From Pseudomonas graminis (GTDB lineage: Bacteria; Pseudomonadota; Gammaproteobacteria; Pseudomonadales; Pseudomonadaceae): DNA of 64,000 nucleotides. Positions 56,119 to 64,000 of this stretch are shown in pieces; within the stretch, counting starts at the first letter, position 1; every line of letters starts with the position of its first letter. Under the pieces are notes generated by a model that ran no database searches, had not been told where the DNA came from, and saw nothing but the letters and a program-made list of their open reading frames with translations. Made by a program: the position numbers and the translations under genes. Location of the stretch: positions 62,001 through 126,000 of the forward strand of contig NZ_MTSB01000012.1 in NCBI RefSeq assembly GCF_002093745.1, given 5' to 3'.

Positions 56119-56586
56119 ATGGTTGCTGTGCTTGATACACCTGTCGCCATACGGCGAACTGCAATGGACCTGCTCGCGCGACGCGAGCATGGTCGAGTCG
56201 AGCTGACGCGCAAACTGCGTCAGCGCGGCGCCCCTCCCGAGCTTATCGAAGCTGCTCTTGACCGGCTGGTCGAAGAAGGCCTGCTCTCTGAATCCCGTTA
56301 CCTTGAAAGCTTTGTTTCCTATCGGGCGCGCTCGGGCTACGGCCCTGTTCGTATCCGGGAAGAGCTGAATCAGCGTGGTTTGCAACGCGCGGATATCGAA
56401 CAGGCGCTCAAGGAATGCGGTGTGGACTGGCAGGAAAAACTTCAGGATGTCTGGCAACGCAAATTTGCCGGTGCGTTACCTGTGGATGCTCGGGAGCGTG
56501 CCAGACAGGGGAGGTTCTTGAGTTATCGAGGGTATCCGCTGGACATGATCGGCCGCTTGCTGAGCGGCCGTGGCGGCGATGACTGA
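56119..56586 (+). CDS. recX: RecA regulator RecX
   Basis: Binds RecA filaments and limits their activity. 155 residues with three helical RecX repeats; [37 protein letters not shown] and [16 protein letters not shown] are the family blocks. Begins five bases after recA, so read-through of the recA terminator region should produce it under SOS control. The convergent LOG-family gene ends four bases away. Confidence 0.95.
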   Translation: MVAVLDTPVAIRRTAMDLLARREHGRVELTRKLRQRGAPPELIEAALDRLVEEGLLSESRYLESFVSYRARSGYGPVRIREELNQRGLQRADIEQALKECGVDWQEKLQDVWQRKFAGALPVDARERARQGRFLSYRGYPLDMIGRLLSGRGGDD

Positions 56587-56590
56587 CAGA

Positions 56591-57697
56591 TCAGAGCGTC
56601 TTTTGCGGCGCTTGAACGGTCATTGATCCATCTGCCCAGTTTTCCTTCAGGTTGATGTAATCAATCAGCTCACGAAGTCTGCCCTGGTTGCGCCCTGTGA
56701 AGGTGAACGCAAGCCGCGTCAGATGGCTGAATTGCGCCTCATCATGTTCTTCGCCCTGATAACCATGCTGATGGAAGTTTTCATTGATGCACAAGTCTCC
56801 GAACGCTTCCTGCAGATGCTCCAGGGCCTGCTCGCTGAGTGCGTGATGCATACGGATCACAAACTTGTTTTTCAGCCAGCGGCTGGAGTGGAAGTTGCCA
56901 TAAAACTGATTGATCTCCTCCACCGCTTCGTCAGGGCTGTAAACCAGCCTCATCAGCTTCATGTCGGCTGGCAGGATGTAGTGATTGTCCTGCAACTGGT
57001 GCTTGATGAAATCCAGCGCGCCTTGCCAGAAACTGCCGCCAGGCGTGTCCAGTAGCACCACCGGCACCAGCGGGCTTTTACCCGTCTGGATCAGTGTCAG
57101 CACTTCCAGTGCTTCATCCAGTGTTCCGAACCCGCCCGGGCACAGCACCAGTGCATCCGCTTCCTTGACGAAAAACAGCTTGCGTGTGAAGAAGAAATGG
57201 AAGGGCAGCAGATTGTCGGTGCCATCAACGGTCGGGTTGGCGTGCTGCTCGAACGGCAGGGTAATGTTGAATCCCAGGCTGTGTTTGAGGCCTGCACCCG
57301 CGTGAGCCGCTGCCATGATGCCGCCGCCTGCGCCGGTAATGACCATCATGTCGGATTGCGCCAGTTTTTCGCCCAGCTCTCTGGCCTGTGCGTACAGCGG
57401 ATGCTCTGTCGGGGTGCGAGCAGAGCCAAACACGGTGACCTTGCGGCGGCCCTTGAAACGCTCCAGTACACGAAAGGCTTTATCCAGCTCGCGCAGGGTT
57501 TGCAGCGTTATCTTGACGTCCCAGCGGTTGCGATCATCCTGGGCCATGCGCAGCACAGTCAGAATCATGTCGCGATACAACGGCAGGTTTCGCGTGCCGG
57601 GCGCCACTTCGTTGATGTGCGCTTCAATCTTGCCGGTCAGGTCGAGACCATTGCTTTGAAAGTGTCGGGATAGAAGATCGTCAGGTACATACGGCAT
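56591..57697 (-). CDS. LOG-family nucleotide 5'-monophosphate nucleosidase-like protein
   Basis: 368 residues from the ATG at 57697 with GGAGGAG upstream. It has the lysine-decarboxylase-like Rossmann domain in the middle: VTVFGSARTP, MVITGAGGGIMAAAHAGA, and the diagnostic PGGFGTLDEALEVLTLIQTG. Such proteins (LOG, PpnN) split nucleotide monophosphates to base and ribose 5-phosphate and have no lysine decarboxylase activity; the exact substrate here cannot be told. The C-terminal 110 residues and the N-terminal 80 are beyond the core domain. Confidence 0.88.
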   Translation of the reverse strand: MPYVPDDLLSRHFQSNGLDLTGKIEAHINEVAPGTRNLPLYRDMILTVLRMAQDDRNRWDVKITLQTLRELDKAFRVLERFKGRRKVTVFGSARTPTEHPLYAQARELGEKLAQSDMMVITGAGGGIMAAAHAGAGLKHSLGFNITLPFEQHANPTVDGTDNLLPFHFFFTRKLFFVKEADALVLCPGGFGTLDEALEVLTLIQTGKSPLVPVVLLDTPGGSFWQGALDFIKHQLQDNHYILPADMKLMRLVYSPDEAVEEINQFYGNFHSSRWLKNKFVIRMHHALSEQALEHLQEAFGDLCINENFHQHGYQGEEHDEAQFSHLTRLAFTFTGRNQGRLRELIDYINLKENWADGSMTVQAPQKTL

Positions 57698-57889
57698 TCG
57701 GGATTTCTCCTCCTGCAGAATCAATGGCCCCTCGGGGCGTGTTGAATCGATGATGTCCCGGTTTGCAGATAAAGGCTACCCATTCCCTGCTCGTTGTCAG
57801 GGCGGATTGGTTGCAGGATGTCTTGGCGTTGCAGAGGTGACGCGCCTGATGGCCAGGCGCGCGGGGAGGCTTTCGTCTATCGGGTGGGC

Positions 57890-58306
57890 TTACTGCTTGG
57901 GTTTGACCGTGCAGTCGGAGGCCTGGAAGGTCTGGGTCGCAACCGGGCGATTGGTCTTGTATTCGGTGAACTGATACTTGAGTACGGCGCCCTTGGTCAT
58001 CAACTGGCGAAAGCCGTTGTTGTGGCAAACGCTGTTGCCCAGTTGATTGCGCATGACATCCGGATTGGCACGCATCTGCCGGGCCTGACCTTCACGCACG
58101 CTCAAGTGGTTGATCAACTGATTGCCGGTCACGGTATAACCCTGATCCAGAATGTCCTCGTTGATCGCTCTCGGCGTGCCGACACTGCTTTCCTTAGCGA
58201 CTTTTTCCAGCATCTTGCTGAGTTCGAACTCCTGTTTCGACGCCGCCTGGGCGCACAGCGGAGCAACGAGCAAAAGCGTAAGGGTAGGTGCGATAAGGCG
58301 CAGCAT
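57890..58306 (-). CDS. Exported small protein, possible PA3611-like family
   Basis: 138 residues: signal peptide MLRLIAPTLTLLLVAPLCAQ then AASKQ, so periplasmic or secreted. The mature part has two cysteines (SVCHNN and ASDCTV), likely a disulfide, and a stretch HLSVREGQARQMRANPDVMR. It resembles, in size, signal peptide and two-cysteine layout, what I remember of the quorum-sensing-regulated protein PA3611 of P. aeruginosa, whose gene lies near recA there; this is a weak identification. Start at 58306 with AGGAG upstream. Leftward and unlinked to its neighbours. Confidence 0.75.
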   Translation of the reverse strand: MLRLIAPTLTLLLVAPLCAQAASKQEFELSKMLEKVAKESSVGTPRAINEDILDQGYTVTGNQLINHLSVREGQARQMRANPDVMRNQLGNSVCHNNGFRQLMTKGAVLKYQFTEYKTNRPVATQTFQASDCTVKPKQ

Positions 58307-58536
58307 TTAACTCTCCTGATTAAGTGGCTGGCCGTTGGACCAGCGACTTCAAAGTGCGTTCCGGGCAGCCTGCCGACCGTGCGGCGGGACTGTGGCGCAG
58401 CAGTATAGAGCAGGAGTCTTACAGCGGCCTAGGCCGAAAGCAGGTTCGAGCGCTGGCGCTCTGATAAACTGCGCGCACTTTATCCCTGCCGAGTCTCTGT
58501 GGTGTCGATGTATTTTCCCCGTTGGCGTGCCCTGCG

Positions 58537-59247
58537 ATGAGCCATGCCGTTTCTCGTTTGCGCGACGAGCGTCTGGCGCGCAGCACCAAGCCCTTCATTG
58601 CCCGAGGGTCGCGGGCGCCGCGCTGTCCGGGTTGCAGGGTCATTTCCAGCTATTGCCTGTGTGAATGGCGGCCTACTGTCGCCGCCGAATCGGGCATGTG
58701 TCTGCTGATGTACGACACCGAACCGTTGAAGCCGACCAACACCGGCTGGCTCATCGCCGATGTCATCAAGGACACCTACGCCTTTGGCTGGTCGCGTGTG
58801 GATATTGACGAGCAATTGCTGGCCCTGCTGGATGACCCGCAATGGCAGCCGTACATCGTCTTTCCTGGCGAATTCGTCGCCAGCGAGCGGGTCGTGACTC
58901 GGGTATCAACGCCAGACGGCAAGCGCCCGTTGTTCATTTTGCTGGATGCCACCTGGACCGAAGCGCGCAAGATGTTTCGCAAAAGCCCTTATCTGGAGCG
59001 GTTTCCGGTATTGAGCCTCGAGCCTGAGCAGATCTCGCGTTATCGCTTGCGCCGGTCCCGGCGTGATGATCATTTCTGCACCGCGGAAGTGGCAGCCCTG
59101 TGCCTGGAACTGGCCGAGGATGTCAGCGCCAGTGGTGTGCTGGACGCCTACCTGGATGTATTCAGCGCTCACTACCTCGGCGCCAAGTTTCAGCGCCCGA
59201 TAGATCCGGACGACGCAGCGCACACGCATTTGAAGGCTTTCATTTGA
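58537..59247 (+). CDS. tapT: DTW-domain tRNA-uridine aminocarboxypropyltransferase (TapT)
   Basis: Makes acp3U47 in tRNA with S-adenosylmethionine. 236 residues. An N-terminal cysteine cluster (CPGCRVISSYCLC) probably binds zinc, and the diagnostic DTW-type motif is DATWTEARKMFRKSPYL; RRSRRDDHFCTAEVAAL is the other conserved block. The E. coli homologue is YfiP. Start ATG 58537 (MSHAVSRLRDERLAR); an in-frame GTG lies at 58522. No partner nearby. Confidence 0.88.
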   Translation: MSHAVSRLRDERLARSTKPFIARGSRAPRCPGCRVISSYCLCEWRPTVAAESGMCLLMYDTEPLKPTNTGWLIADVIKDTYAFGWSRVDIDEQLLALLDDPQWQPYIVFPGEFVASERVVTRVSTPDGKRPLFILLDATWTEARKMFRKSPYLERFPVLSLEPEQISRYRLRRSRRDDHFCTAEVAALCLELAEDVSASGVLDAYLDVFSAHYLGAKFQRPIDPDDAAHTHLKAFI

Positions 59248-59465
59248 AGGCTGTTCTGCCGAGCAGCAGCACGGGAGGCCATGCGTTGGGCCGATTGCCA
59301 TCTTTGTATCAGGTCGACGGCGCTTCGCGCTTGACCGTCATGGTGTTGCTGGGCATGCTTGGCGCCGCCTGGAAGCCGATTCATCGGGTCTGGTGCTGCA
59401 TTTGCCGCCAGCCTTGCTGAGCGGCCGCTTTTGTCGGCCACTCACTATAAAAACAGGATCATTAC

Positions 59466-60113
59466 ATGACCTACGACATCCTGATCGCTGATGATCACCC
59501 CCTGTTTCGCAGTGCGCTGCGTCAGGCGCTGACCATCGGCCTGGGGCCTGAAGCAAGGCTGGTCGAGGCAGAAAGCATTGCACAGCTCGAGTCTCGTCTT
59601 GACGAGAAGGGCGACTGGGATCTGGTGCTGCTGGACCTGAACATGCCGGGAGCCTACGGTTTCTCCGGCCTGGTCCTGTTGCGTGGCCAGTACCCGCAGA
59701 TACCGGTGGTGATGGTCTCGGCTCAGGAAGAAGCATCAATCGTGGTGCGCTCCAGGGAGTTCGGGGCCAGTGGGTTTATCCCTAAATCCAGTTCGCTCGA
59801 AGTCATTCAGCAGGCGGTCAGAACCGTGCTGGATGGTGACGTCTGGTGGCCGCCGCAGATCAACGAGGTGATCAGTGTTTCCGACGAAGCGAAAGCGGCC
59901 AGTGCCGGCCTCGCCAGCCTGACGCCGCAGCAGTTTCGCGTATTGACGATGGTGTGCGAAGGCTTGTTGAACAAGCAGATCGCCTCAGAACTCAGCGTGT
60001 CCGAGGCGACTATCAAAGCCCACGTCACAGCGATTTTCCGCAAGCTGGGCGTTCGTACGCGCACACAGGCGGCATTGCTGTTACAGCAGCTTGAATCCAT
60101 CTCATCCAGCTAG
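59466..60113 (+). CDS. erdR: Response regulator, LuxR/NarL type, ErdR-like
   Basis: 215 residues: receiver domain with phosphoacceptor D57 (LVLLDLNMPG), D9/D10 in ILIADDHPLF and K in IPKSSS; then a C-terminal LuxR helix-turn-helix (LTPQQFRVLTMVCEGLLNKQ, SVSEATIKAHVTAIFRKLGV). Sequence and place beside dgkA match ErdR (PA3604 of P. aeruginosa), which controls ethanol and acetate metabolism genes; here the role is inferred from that. No sensor kinase is adjacent. Confidence 0.87.
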   Translation: MTYDILIADDHPLFRSALRQALTIGLGPEARLVEAESIAQLESRLDEKGDWDLVLLDLNMPGAYGFSGLVLLRGQYPQIPVVMVSAQEEASIVVRSREFGASGFIPKSSSLEVIQQAVRTVLDGDVWWPPQINEVISVSDEAKAASAGLASLTPQQFRVLTMVCEGLLNKQIASELSVSEATIKAHVTAIFRKLGVRTRTQAALLLQQLESISSS

Positions 60114-60196
60114 CGTTGTTCAGGTAGCAAGCATTCACGCTTTTTTGACCTGTATTGCCTTAGCTTTCCTCATCTTTTTTACACAGCAGTCTTTCT

Positions 60197-60562
60197 ATGT
60201 CGCCCTTTAAAGGCCAGACCGGCCTGAAACGTATCCTCAATGCCGCAGGTTATTCCATCGACGGTATGTCCGCTGCCTTCAAAGGCGAAGCCGCATTCCG
60301 TCAATTGGTCCTGCTCAATGTCGTGCTGGTCCCGCTGTCGTTCTTCCTGAATGTGAGCAAGGGTGAGCATGCCTTGCTGGTTGCCGTGTGCCTGCTGGCG
60401 CTGATCGTGGAGTTGCTCAACTCGGCGGTCGAGGCGGCCATCGACCGTATCTCGCTGGACCTGCACCCGTTGTCCAAGAACGCCAAGGACATGGGCAGTG
60501 CCGCCCAGTTCGTCGCGCTGAGCATGATTGCGCTGGTGTGGGGCATCGTTCTGCTGGGCTGA
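60197..60562 (+). CDS. dgkA: Diacylglycerol kinase DgkA
   Basis: Phosphorylates diacylglycerol (a by-product of membrane-derived glucan and LPS decoration) to phosphatidate. 121 residues with three membrane segments (about residues 36-52, 60-78, 102-120). The active-site run VELLNSAVEAAIDRIS and HPLSKNAKDMGSAAQFV are intact. Small trimeric prokaryotic type. The LysR gene finR converges and ends seven bases away. No strong ribosome site is visible before the ATG. Confidence 0.94.
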   Translation: MSPFKGQTGLKRILNAAGYSIDGMSAAFKGEAAFRQLVLLNVVLVPLSFFLNVSKGEHALLVAVCLLALIVELLNSAVEAAIDRISLDLHPLSKNAKDMGSAAQFVALSMIALVWGIVLLG

Positions 60563-60568
60563 TCCTGA

Positions 60569-61495
60569 TCAGTACAGGCTTGGCAGCACGATCTCATCGC
60601 TGCGCTGTACCCCGGCGGTGAAGGCGCGGCACAGTTCGAGAAATTCGCGCATGGCGGAAGTCTGGTACTTCTGCTTGTGCCAGATGAAATAGAACTGGCG
60701 CGACAGGTCCAGCTCGGGTGTGGCCAGTTCGACAAGATTGCCGCGACGAAATGCGTCCCGCAACGCCAGTCGGGAAATGCATCCGATGCCCAGCCCCGAT
60801 TCGACCGCCCGTTTGATGGCTTCGGTGTGCTCCAGCTCCAGTCGGACATTCAGCCCGTTGCGGTGATGGCGCAGAGCCTGATCGAAAGTCAGGCGTGTGC
60901 CGGAACCCTGTTCGCGCAGGATCCAGGCTTCATGCGTCAGCTCTTCCAGGGTGACATGGTCGCGCTTTGCCAGTGGGTGCTGAGGCGCGCAGAACACCAC
61001 CAGTTCGTCTTCGACCCAGGATTGCACCTCGATGTCCGGGTGGCTGCAATCGCCCTCGATCAGCCCCAGGTCGATTTCGTAGTGGGCCACCTGTTGCACG
61101 ATATGCGCGGTGTTCTGTACGTGCAGCTTGACCTGACTTTCCGGGTGCCGCTGCATGTAACCGCCGATCAGCAGCGTCGCCAGGTAGTTGCCGATGGTCA
61201 GGGTGGCGCCGACGGCCAGCGAGCCAAAACCTGATTTACCGTTGAGCAGGTCCTCGATTTCCTTGGCCTGATCCAGCAGTGCAACCGCCTGCGGCAACAG
61301 CTGCCTGCCGGTGGCATTAAGGCTGAGTCGCTTGCCGGCGCGATCAAACAGCTGGCAACTGGACTGGCGTTCCAGTTCGGTGATGGACGTGCTGGCAGCC
61401 GACTGCGAAAGCGACAGCAACACGGCTGCTTTGGACACGCTTTCCTGCCGGGCCACGGCGACGAACACTTGAAGCTGACGGAGAGTAAATCGCAT
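60569..61495 (-). CDS. finR: LysR-type regulator FinR
   Basis: 308 residues. N-terminal LysR helix-turn-helix (RQLQVFVAVARQESVSKAAV then SLSQSAASTSITELERQ), and an effector domain from about residue 92. Divergent from fpr across 122 bp. In P. putida and P. aeruginosa FinR is needed for induction of fpr by superoxide-generating agents and sulfite; same order and sequence here. The promoter region between them has AT-rich repeats that could hold its sites. Confidence 0.9.
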   Translation of the reverse strand: MRFTLRQLQVFVAVARQESVSKAAVLLSLSQSAASTSITELERQSSCQLFDRAGKRLSLNATGRQLLPQAVALLDQAKEIEDLLNGKSGFGSLAVGATLTIGNYLATLLIGGYMQRHPESQVKLHVQNTAHIVQQVAHYEIDLGLIEGDCSHPDIEVQSWVEDELVVFCAPQHPLAKRDHVTLEELTHEAWILREQGSGTRLTFDQALRHHRNGLNVRLELEHTEAIKRAVESGLGIGCISRLALRDAFRRGNLVELATPELDLSRQFYFIWHKQKYQTSAMREFLELCRAFTAGVQRSDEIVLPSLY

Positions 61496-61532
61496 ATCTA
61501 TATAACCGATAACCTATATCTTGATAATTCAT

Positions 61533-61561
61533 TTAACAGATATTCTGTCTGCCACTAGAAT
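61533..61561 (+). promoter_or_regulatory. fpr promoter
   Basis: TTAACA, 17 bp, TAGAAT, start near 61568 and 50 bases before the fpr ATG. The AT-rich stretch 61500-61530 just upstream is the likely FinR target. Confidence 0.7.
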
Positions 61562-61617
61562 GTCGCGCAATAGCGCAGTGCCCTGCGCGCACTATTTTTT
61601 CAGGAGTCTTCACGTAC

Positions 61618-62397
61618 ATGAGCAACATGAACCACGAGCGTGTCCTCAGCGTCCACCACTGGAATGACACCCTCTTCAGTTTCAAGTGTACCCGCGACCC
61701 TGGTTTGCGTTTCGAGAACGGTCAGTTCGTCATGATCGGCCTGCAGCAGCCAAACGGTCGCCCGCTCATGCGCGCCTACTCGATTGCCAGCCCGAACTGG
61801 GAAGAGCATCTGGAGTTCTTCAGCATCAAGGTGCCGGACGGTCCGCTGACCTCCCAGTTGCAGCACCTGAAGGAAGGCGATGAAATCATCATCAGCAAAA
61901 AGCCTACGGGTACGCTGGTGCTGGACGACCTCAAGCCGGGCAAACATCTTTACCTGCTGAGCACCGGCACCGGTCTGGCGCCGTTCATGAGCGTCATACA
62001 GGACCCCGAAACCTACGAGCGTTTCGAGAAGGTCATTCTCTGTCACGGCGTGCGCTACGTGAATGAAGTCGCCTACCGCGAATTCATCACCGAACATCTG
62101 CCGCAGAACGAGTTCTTCGGTGAAGCGCTGCGTGACAAACTGATCTACTACCCTACGGTCACCCGCGAGCCTTTTGAAAACGAAGGTCGCCTGACTGACC
62201 TGATGCGCAGCGGCAAGCTGTTCAGCGACATCGGTCTGCCGCCGATCAACCCTCAGGACGATCGCGCTATGTTGTGCGGTAGCCCGAGCATGCTCGACGA
62301 GACCAGCGAAGTGCTCAACAGCTTCGGCCTGACGGTGTCGCCACGTATGCGCGAGCCAGGCGATTATCTGATCGAACGTGCATTTGTTGAGAAGTAA
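61618..62397 (+). CDS. fpr: Ferredoxin-NADP reductase Fpr
   Basis: FAD enzyme that exchanges electrons between NADPH and ferredoxin or flavodoxin; part of oxidative-stress and iron-sulfur supply. 259 residues. FAD motif RAYSIASP, then GTGLAPFMSV and the NADP side MLCGSPSMLDE; ends FVEK, the bacterial subclass II form. AGGAG precedes the ATG. Divergent from finR. Confidence 0.96.
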   Translation: MSNMNHERVLSVHHWNDTLFSFKCTRDPGLRFENGQFVMIGLQQPNGRPLMRAYSIASPNWEEHLEFFSIKVPDGPLTSQLQHLKEGDEIIISKKPTGTLVLDDLKPGKHLYLLSTGTGLAPFMSVIQDPETYERFEKVILCHGVRYVNEVAYREFITEHLPQNEFFGEALRDKLIYYPTVTREPFENEGRLTDLMRSGKLFSDIGLPPINPQDDRAMLCGSPSMLDETSEVLNSFGLTVSPRMREPGDYLIERAFVEK

Positions 62398-62411
62398 ATC
62401 GGTCTGACAAG

Positions 62412-62448
62412 ACCCGCCTCTTCCTTGACCGGAGCAGGCGGGTTTTTT
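62412..62448 (+). terminator. fpr terminator
   Basis: ACCCGCCT and AGGCGGGT pair across a 16-base loop, followed by five more T. Its T-run overlaps the trmO stop codon, so it may also serve the leftward gene. Confidence 0.85.
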
Positions 62449-63154
62449 ATGGCGCGGAGTTTGTCGCGGGCACCACTTCAAGGACGCAGATGACGCCTGC
62501 CTGCGGGTAGTGCCAGCGCACGTCAAGGTCCCAGAACTGAGCGCCATAGCGGCGTTCCGGCGCAGGCAACTGATAGGCCGGGCGCGGGTCCTGAGCCAGA
62601 CATTGCTCGATCAGCTCGACCAGTGGCTCGTCAAGGCGCAAAGCGTGCTCACGGGCCTGCACGAGCGCAGCGTCCTGCCACTGCACCGGTATCAACGCTG
62701 GCGCGGCACTGGCCATGTGGTTGCTGGCCTCGGCAATGGCATCGGCGTAGGGCACGTAAGGTTTTATATCCAGAACCGGTGTGCCATCCAGCAAGTCGAT
62801 GCCCGACAGCCATAGGCGTCCGGCTTCGACCTTGTCCAGCTTGACCACCGATTGCCCGATGCCGTTCGGGCGATGGGTTGCACGGGTGGCGAACACCCCC
62901 ATCGACTGATTGCCGCCGAGGCGGGGCGGGCGTACTTTCAGGCGCGGTTTGTCTTCCAGTGCCAGGTGGAACAGAAACAGTAACCAGACATGGCTGACCT
63001 GTTCCAGCCCCTGGACGGCGTCGCCCTGATCGAAAGGCGCGACCAGCTCCAATACGCCTCGTGCTGCCGGCGCCAGTTGTGGCTGGCGTGGAATGGCGAA
63101 TTTCTCCTTGAAACAGGAGCGCACGAAGCCGACAGGGGTGACGTTGTAGCTCAT
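62447..63154 (-). CDS. trmO: tRNA (adenine-N6)-methyltransferase TrmO (TsaA/UPF0066)
   Basis: Methylates N6 of t6A37 in tRNA-Thr. 235 residues from the ATG at 63154 (MSYNVTPVGFVRSCFKEKFA). The SAM-binding YaeB barrel blocks are present: FAIPRQPQLAPAARGVLELV, RPPRLGG, GVFATRATHRPNGIGQS and LDGTPVLDIKPYVPYAD. With tcdA this is the second gene acting on t6A37 in the window. yehS lies 13 bp upstream on the same strand. Confidence 0.93.
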   Translation of the reverse strand: MSYNVTPVGFVRSCFKEKFAIPRQPQLAPAARGVLELVAPFDQGDAVQGLEQVSHVWLLFLFHLALEDKPRLKVRPPRLGGNQSMGVFATRATHRPNGIGQSVVKLDKVEAGRLWLSGIDLLDGTPVLDIKPYVPYADAIAEASNHMASAAPALIPVQWQDAALVQAREHALRLDEPLVELIEQCLAQDPRPAYQLPAPERRYGAQFWDLDVRWHYPQAGVICVLEVVPATNSAP

Positions 63155-63167
63155 GGTGTCAGCCGCT

Positions 63168-63629
63168 TCAGCCGCGAACACGCAAGGTCAGGCCCTTGAG
63201 GAAGTTGCGCAGCAGCTGATCGCCGCACGCGCGGTAGTTGGTGTGGCCGACCTTGCGAAACAACGCGCTCAGCTCGGGCTTGGACACCGGAAACTCTGCG
63301 GATTTGAGGATGGCATGCATGTCGTCTTCTTTCAGTTCGAAGGCCACGCGCAGCTTTTTCAGGACGATGTTGTTGGTAATCGGCAGATCGATTGGCTGTG
63401 GCGGGCGGCTTTCGTCCTTGCCGCGCTTGAAGTAAACCAGCCCATCCAGAAAATGCGCCATGATTTCATCGCTGCAATCCAGATAGCCTTCTTCTTCCTC
63501 TTTCTTCATGAAAGCGATGACATCGCTTTTCGACACTTCAAAACCGGTCAGGCCGATGATCTCGACAATCTTGCTGTCGCTGATATCGAGCATGTAGCGC
63601 ACGCTGCGCAGTACGTCGTTGTTCATCAT
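63168..63629 (-). CDS. yehS: DUF1456 protein (YehS family)
   Basis: 153 residues from tandem ATGs at 63629/63626 (MMNNDVLRSVRYMLDISDSK). It consists of two copies of the DUF1456 domain, about residues 1-70 and 78-150: each starts with N-DVLRSVRYML or N-IVLKKLRVAF and has a V-SK-(D/E)-(V/L) turn and a (F)L-GL end. No catalytic residues are evident. Function unknown. Probably co-transcribed with trmO. Confidence 0.88.
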   Translation of the reverse strand: MMNNDVLRSVRYMLDISDSKIVEIIGLTGFEVSKSDVIAFMKKEEEEGYLDCSDEIMAHFLDGLVYFKRGKDESRPPQPIDLPITNNIVLKKLRVAFELKEDDMHAILKSAEFPVSKPELSALFRKVGHTNYRACGDQLLRNFLKGLTLRVRG

Positions 63630-63708
63630 GAGGCGTGTTTCCTGGTAAGTCGTATGGCGGCGCATGACGGTGGTCATGCGCGCTGTAATAAGGCTGGGGG
63701 CGAGAGGA

Positions 63709-64000
63709 TTAAAACTTTTCCTTGGTCGTCATGTAACGCCACTGGCCCTCGGGCAATTTGCCCATGGACACGCCGCCGATGCGGATGCGGCGAATGGCGA
63801 CGATTTTCAGGCCAACGGCTTCGCACAGTTGGGCAATGATGCCGGGCTGCGGGTTTTTCATCGCGAAGCGCAGGCGGTTCTCGTTCTGCCAGCTGGCTTT
63901 TACGGCTGGCAGCTCCTTGCCCTTGTAGGTCAGGCCGTGGTTGAGGCGATTCAGGCCGTGGGCAACCATTTCGCCCGAGATTTCCACCACGTATTCCTGT
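63709..64000 (-). CDS. rRNA pseudouridine synthase, RsuA/RluF-like (3' part)
   Basis: Open leftward frame entering from the right edge; the last 97 codons are present. It reads EYVVEISGEMVAHGLNRLNH and ends RIRIGGVSMGKLPEGQWRYM then TTKEKF. The RIRIG...LPxGQWR end is that of RsuA/RluB/RluF enzymes. The usual RNRQIRRM block is replaced by QPGIIAQLCEAVG. I recall the same divergent form in other pseudomonads (S4-domain protein with VEVSGEM). The catalytic aspartate would be outside the window. Confidence 0.8.
   Translation of the reverse strand, partial: QEYVVEISGEMVAHGLNRLNHGLTYKGKELPAVKASWQNENRLRFAMKNPQPGIIAQLCEAVGLKIVAIRRIRIGGVSMGKLPEGQWRYMTTKEKF

Noticed and set aside
59100..59420. Rightward frame reaching from tapT toward erdR
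   Set aside because: Mostly out-of-frame tapT; the 218-bp gap 59248-59465 shows no start with a ribosome site.

Overview
The window is a stretch of core chromosome from a fluorescent Pseudomonas, most probably the P. syringae complex. Grounds: the pseudomonad gene orders map/rpsB-tsf-pyrH-frr-uppS-cdsA-dxr-rseP-bamA-skp-lpxD-fabZ-lpxA-lpxB-rnhB-dnaE-accA, eno-ftsB-ispD ... ispF-truD-surE-pcm-nlpD-rpoS, rsmZ between rpoS and fdxA, mutS/pncC/recA/recX, and finR/fpr; GC-rich codon use; and protein sequences that read as Pseudomonas throughout. Species placement is from memory of such sequences, not from a search. About 62 protein genes and one small RNA are called. I saw no tRNA or rRNA gene, insertion sequence, prophage or CRISPR array.

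Layout. 1-2409 is plsB (3' end outside the window), followed by a small unknown gene, rlmA and dapE, all leftward. 5191-7624 holds the sulfur-transfer set csdA-csdE facing tcdA. 7685-11850 holds dapD, an ArsC-like reductase, a variable slot with a small ORF and an astacin-like metalloprotease, and dapC. 11902-15445 is glnD and map. From 15757 to 36665 a long rightward block combines translation (rpsB, tsf, frr), nucleotide supply (pyrH), isoprenoid and phospholipid precursors (uppS, cdsA, dxr), envelope assembly (rseP, bamA, skp), lipid A and fatty acid synthesis (lpxD, fabZ, lpxA, lpxB, accA), rnhB, dnaE and tilS. 36929-42040 is pyrG, kdsA, eno, ftsB, ispD. A formaldehyde-detoxification module (a divergent LysR regulator, frmA, fghA) lies between ispD and ispF. 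45145-50271 is ispF-truD-surE-pcm-nlpD-rpoS, then the GGA-rich RNA RsmZ, and leftward fdxA and mutS. 54234-56586 is a 41-codon ORF, pncC, recA (LexA box) and recX. 56591-64000 carries a LOG-family gene, an exported small protein, a DTW-domain tRNA transferase, an ErdR-like regulator, dgkA, finR/fpr, trmO, yehS and the 3' part of a pseudouridine synthase gene.

How the parts work together. Three enzymes of meso-diaminopimelate synthesis (DapC, DapD, DapE), lipid A (LpxD/A/B, FabZ, KdsA), undecaprenyl phosphate (Dxr, IspD, IspF, UppS) and the BAM/Skp pathway make this a cell-envelope supply region joined to translation and replication genes. RpoS, RsmZ, RecA/LexA and GlnD give it links to stationary-phase, Gac/Rsm, SOS and nitrogen control.

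I found no clearly new multi-gene system. The most useful points for follow-up are regulatory DNA inside or between core genes: a PsrA-type box beside a 14-bp palindrome inside nlpD; a terminator hairpin that contains the ispF ribosome-binding site; hairpins before bamA, ftsB, rpoS and dapE; the full RsmZ gene; and the astacin-like protease with no signal peptide in the variable slot before dapC.
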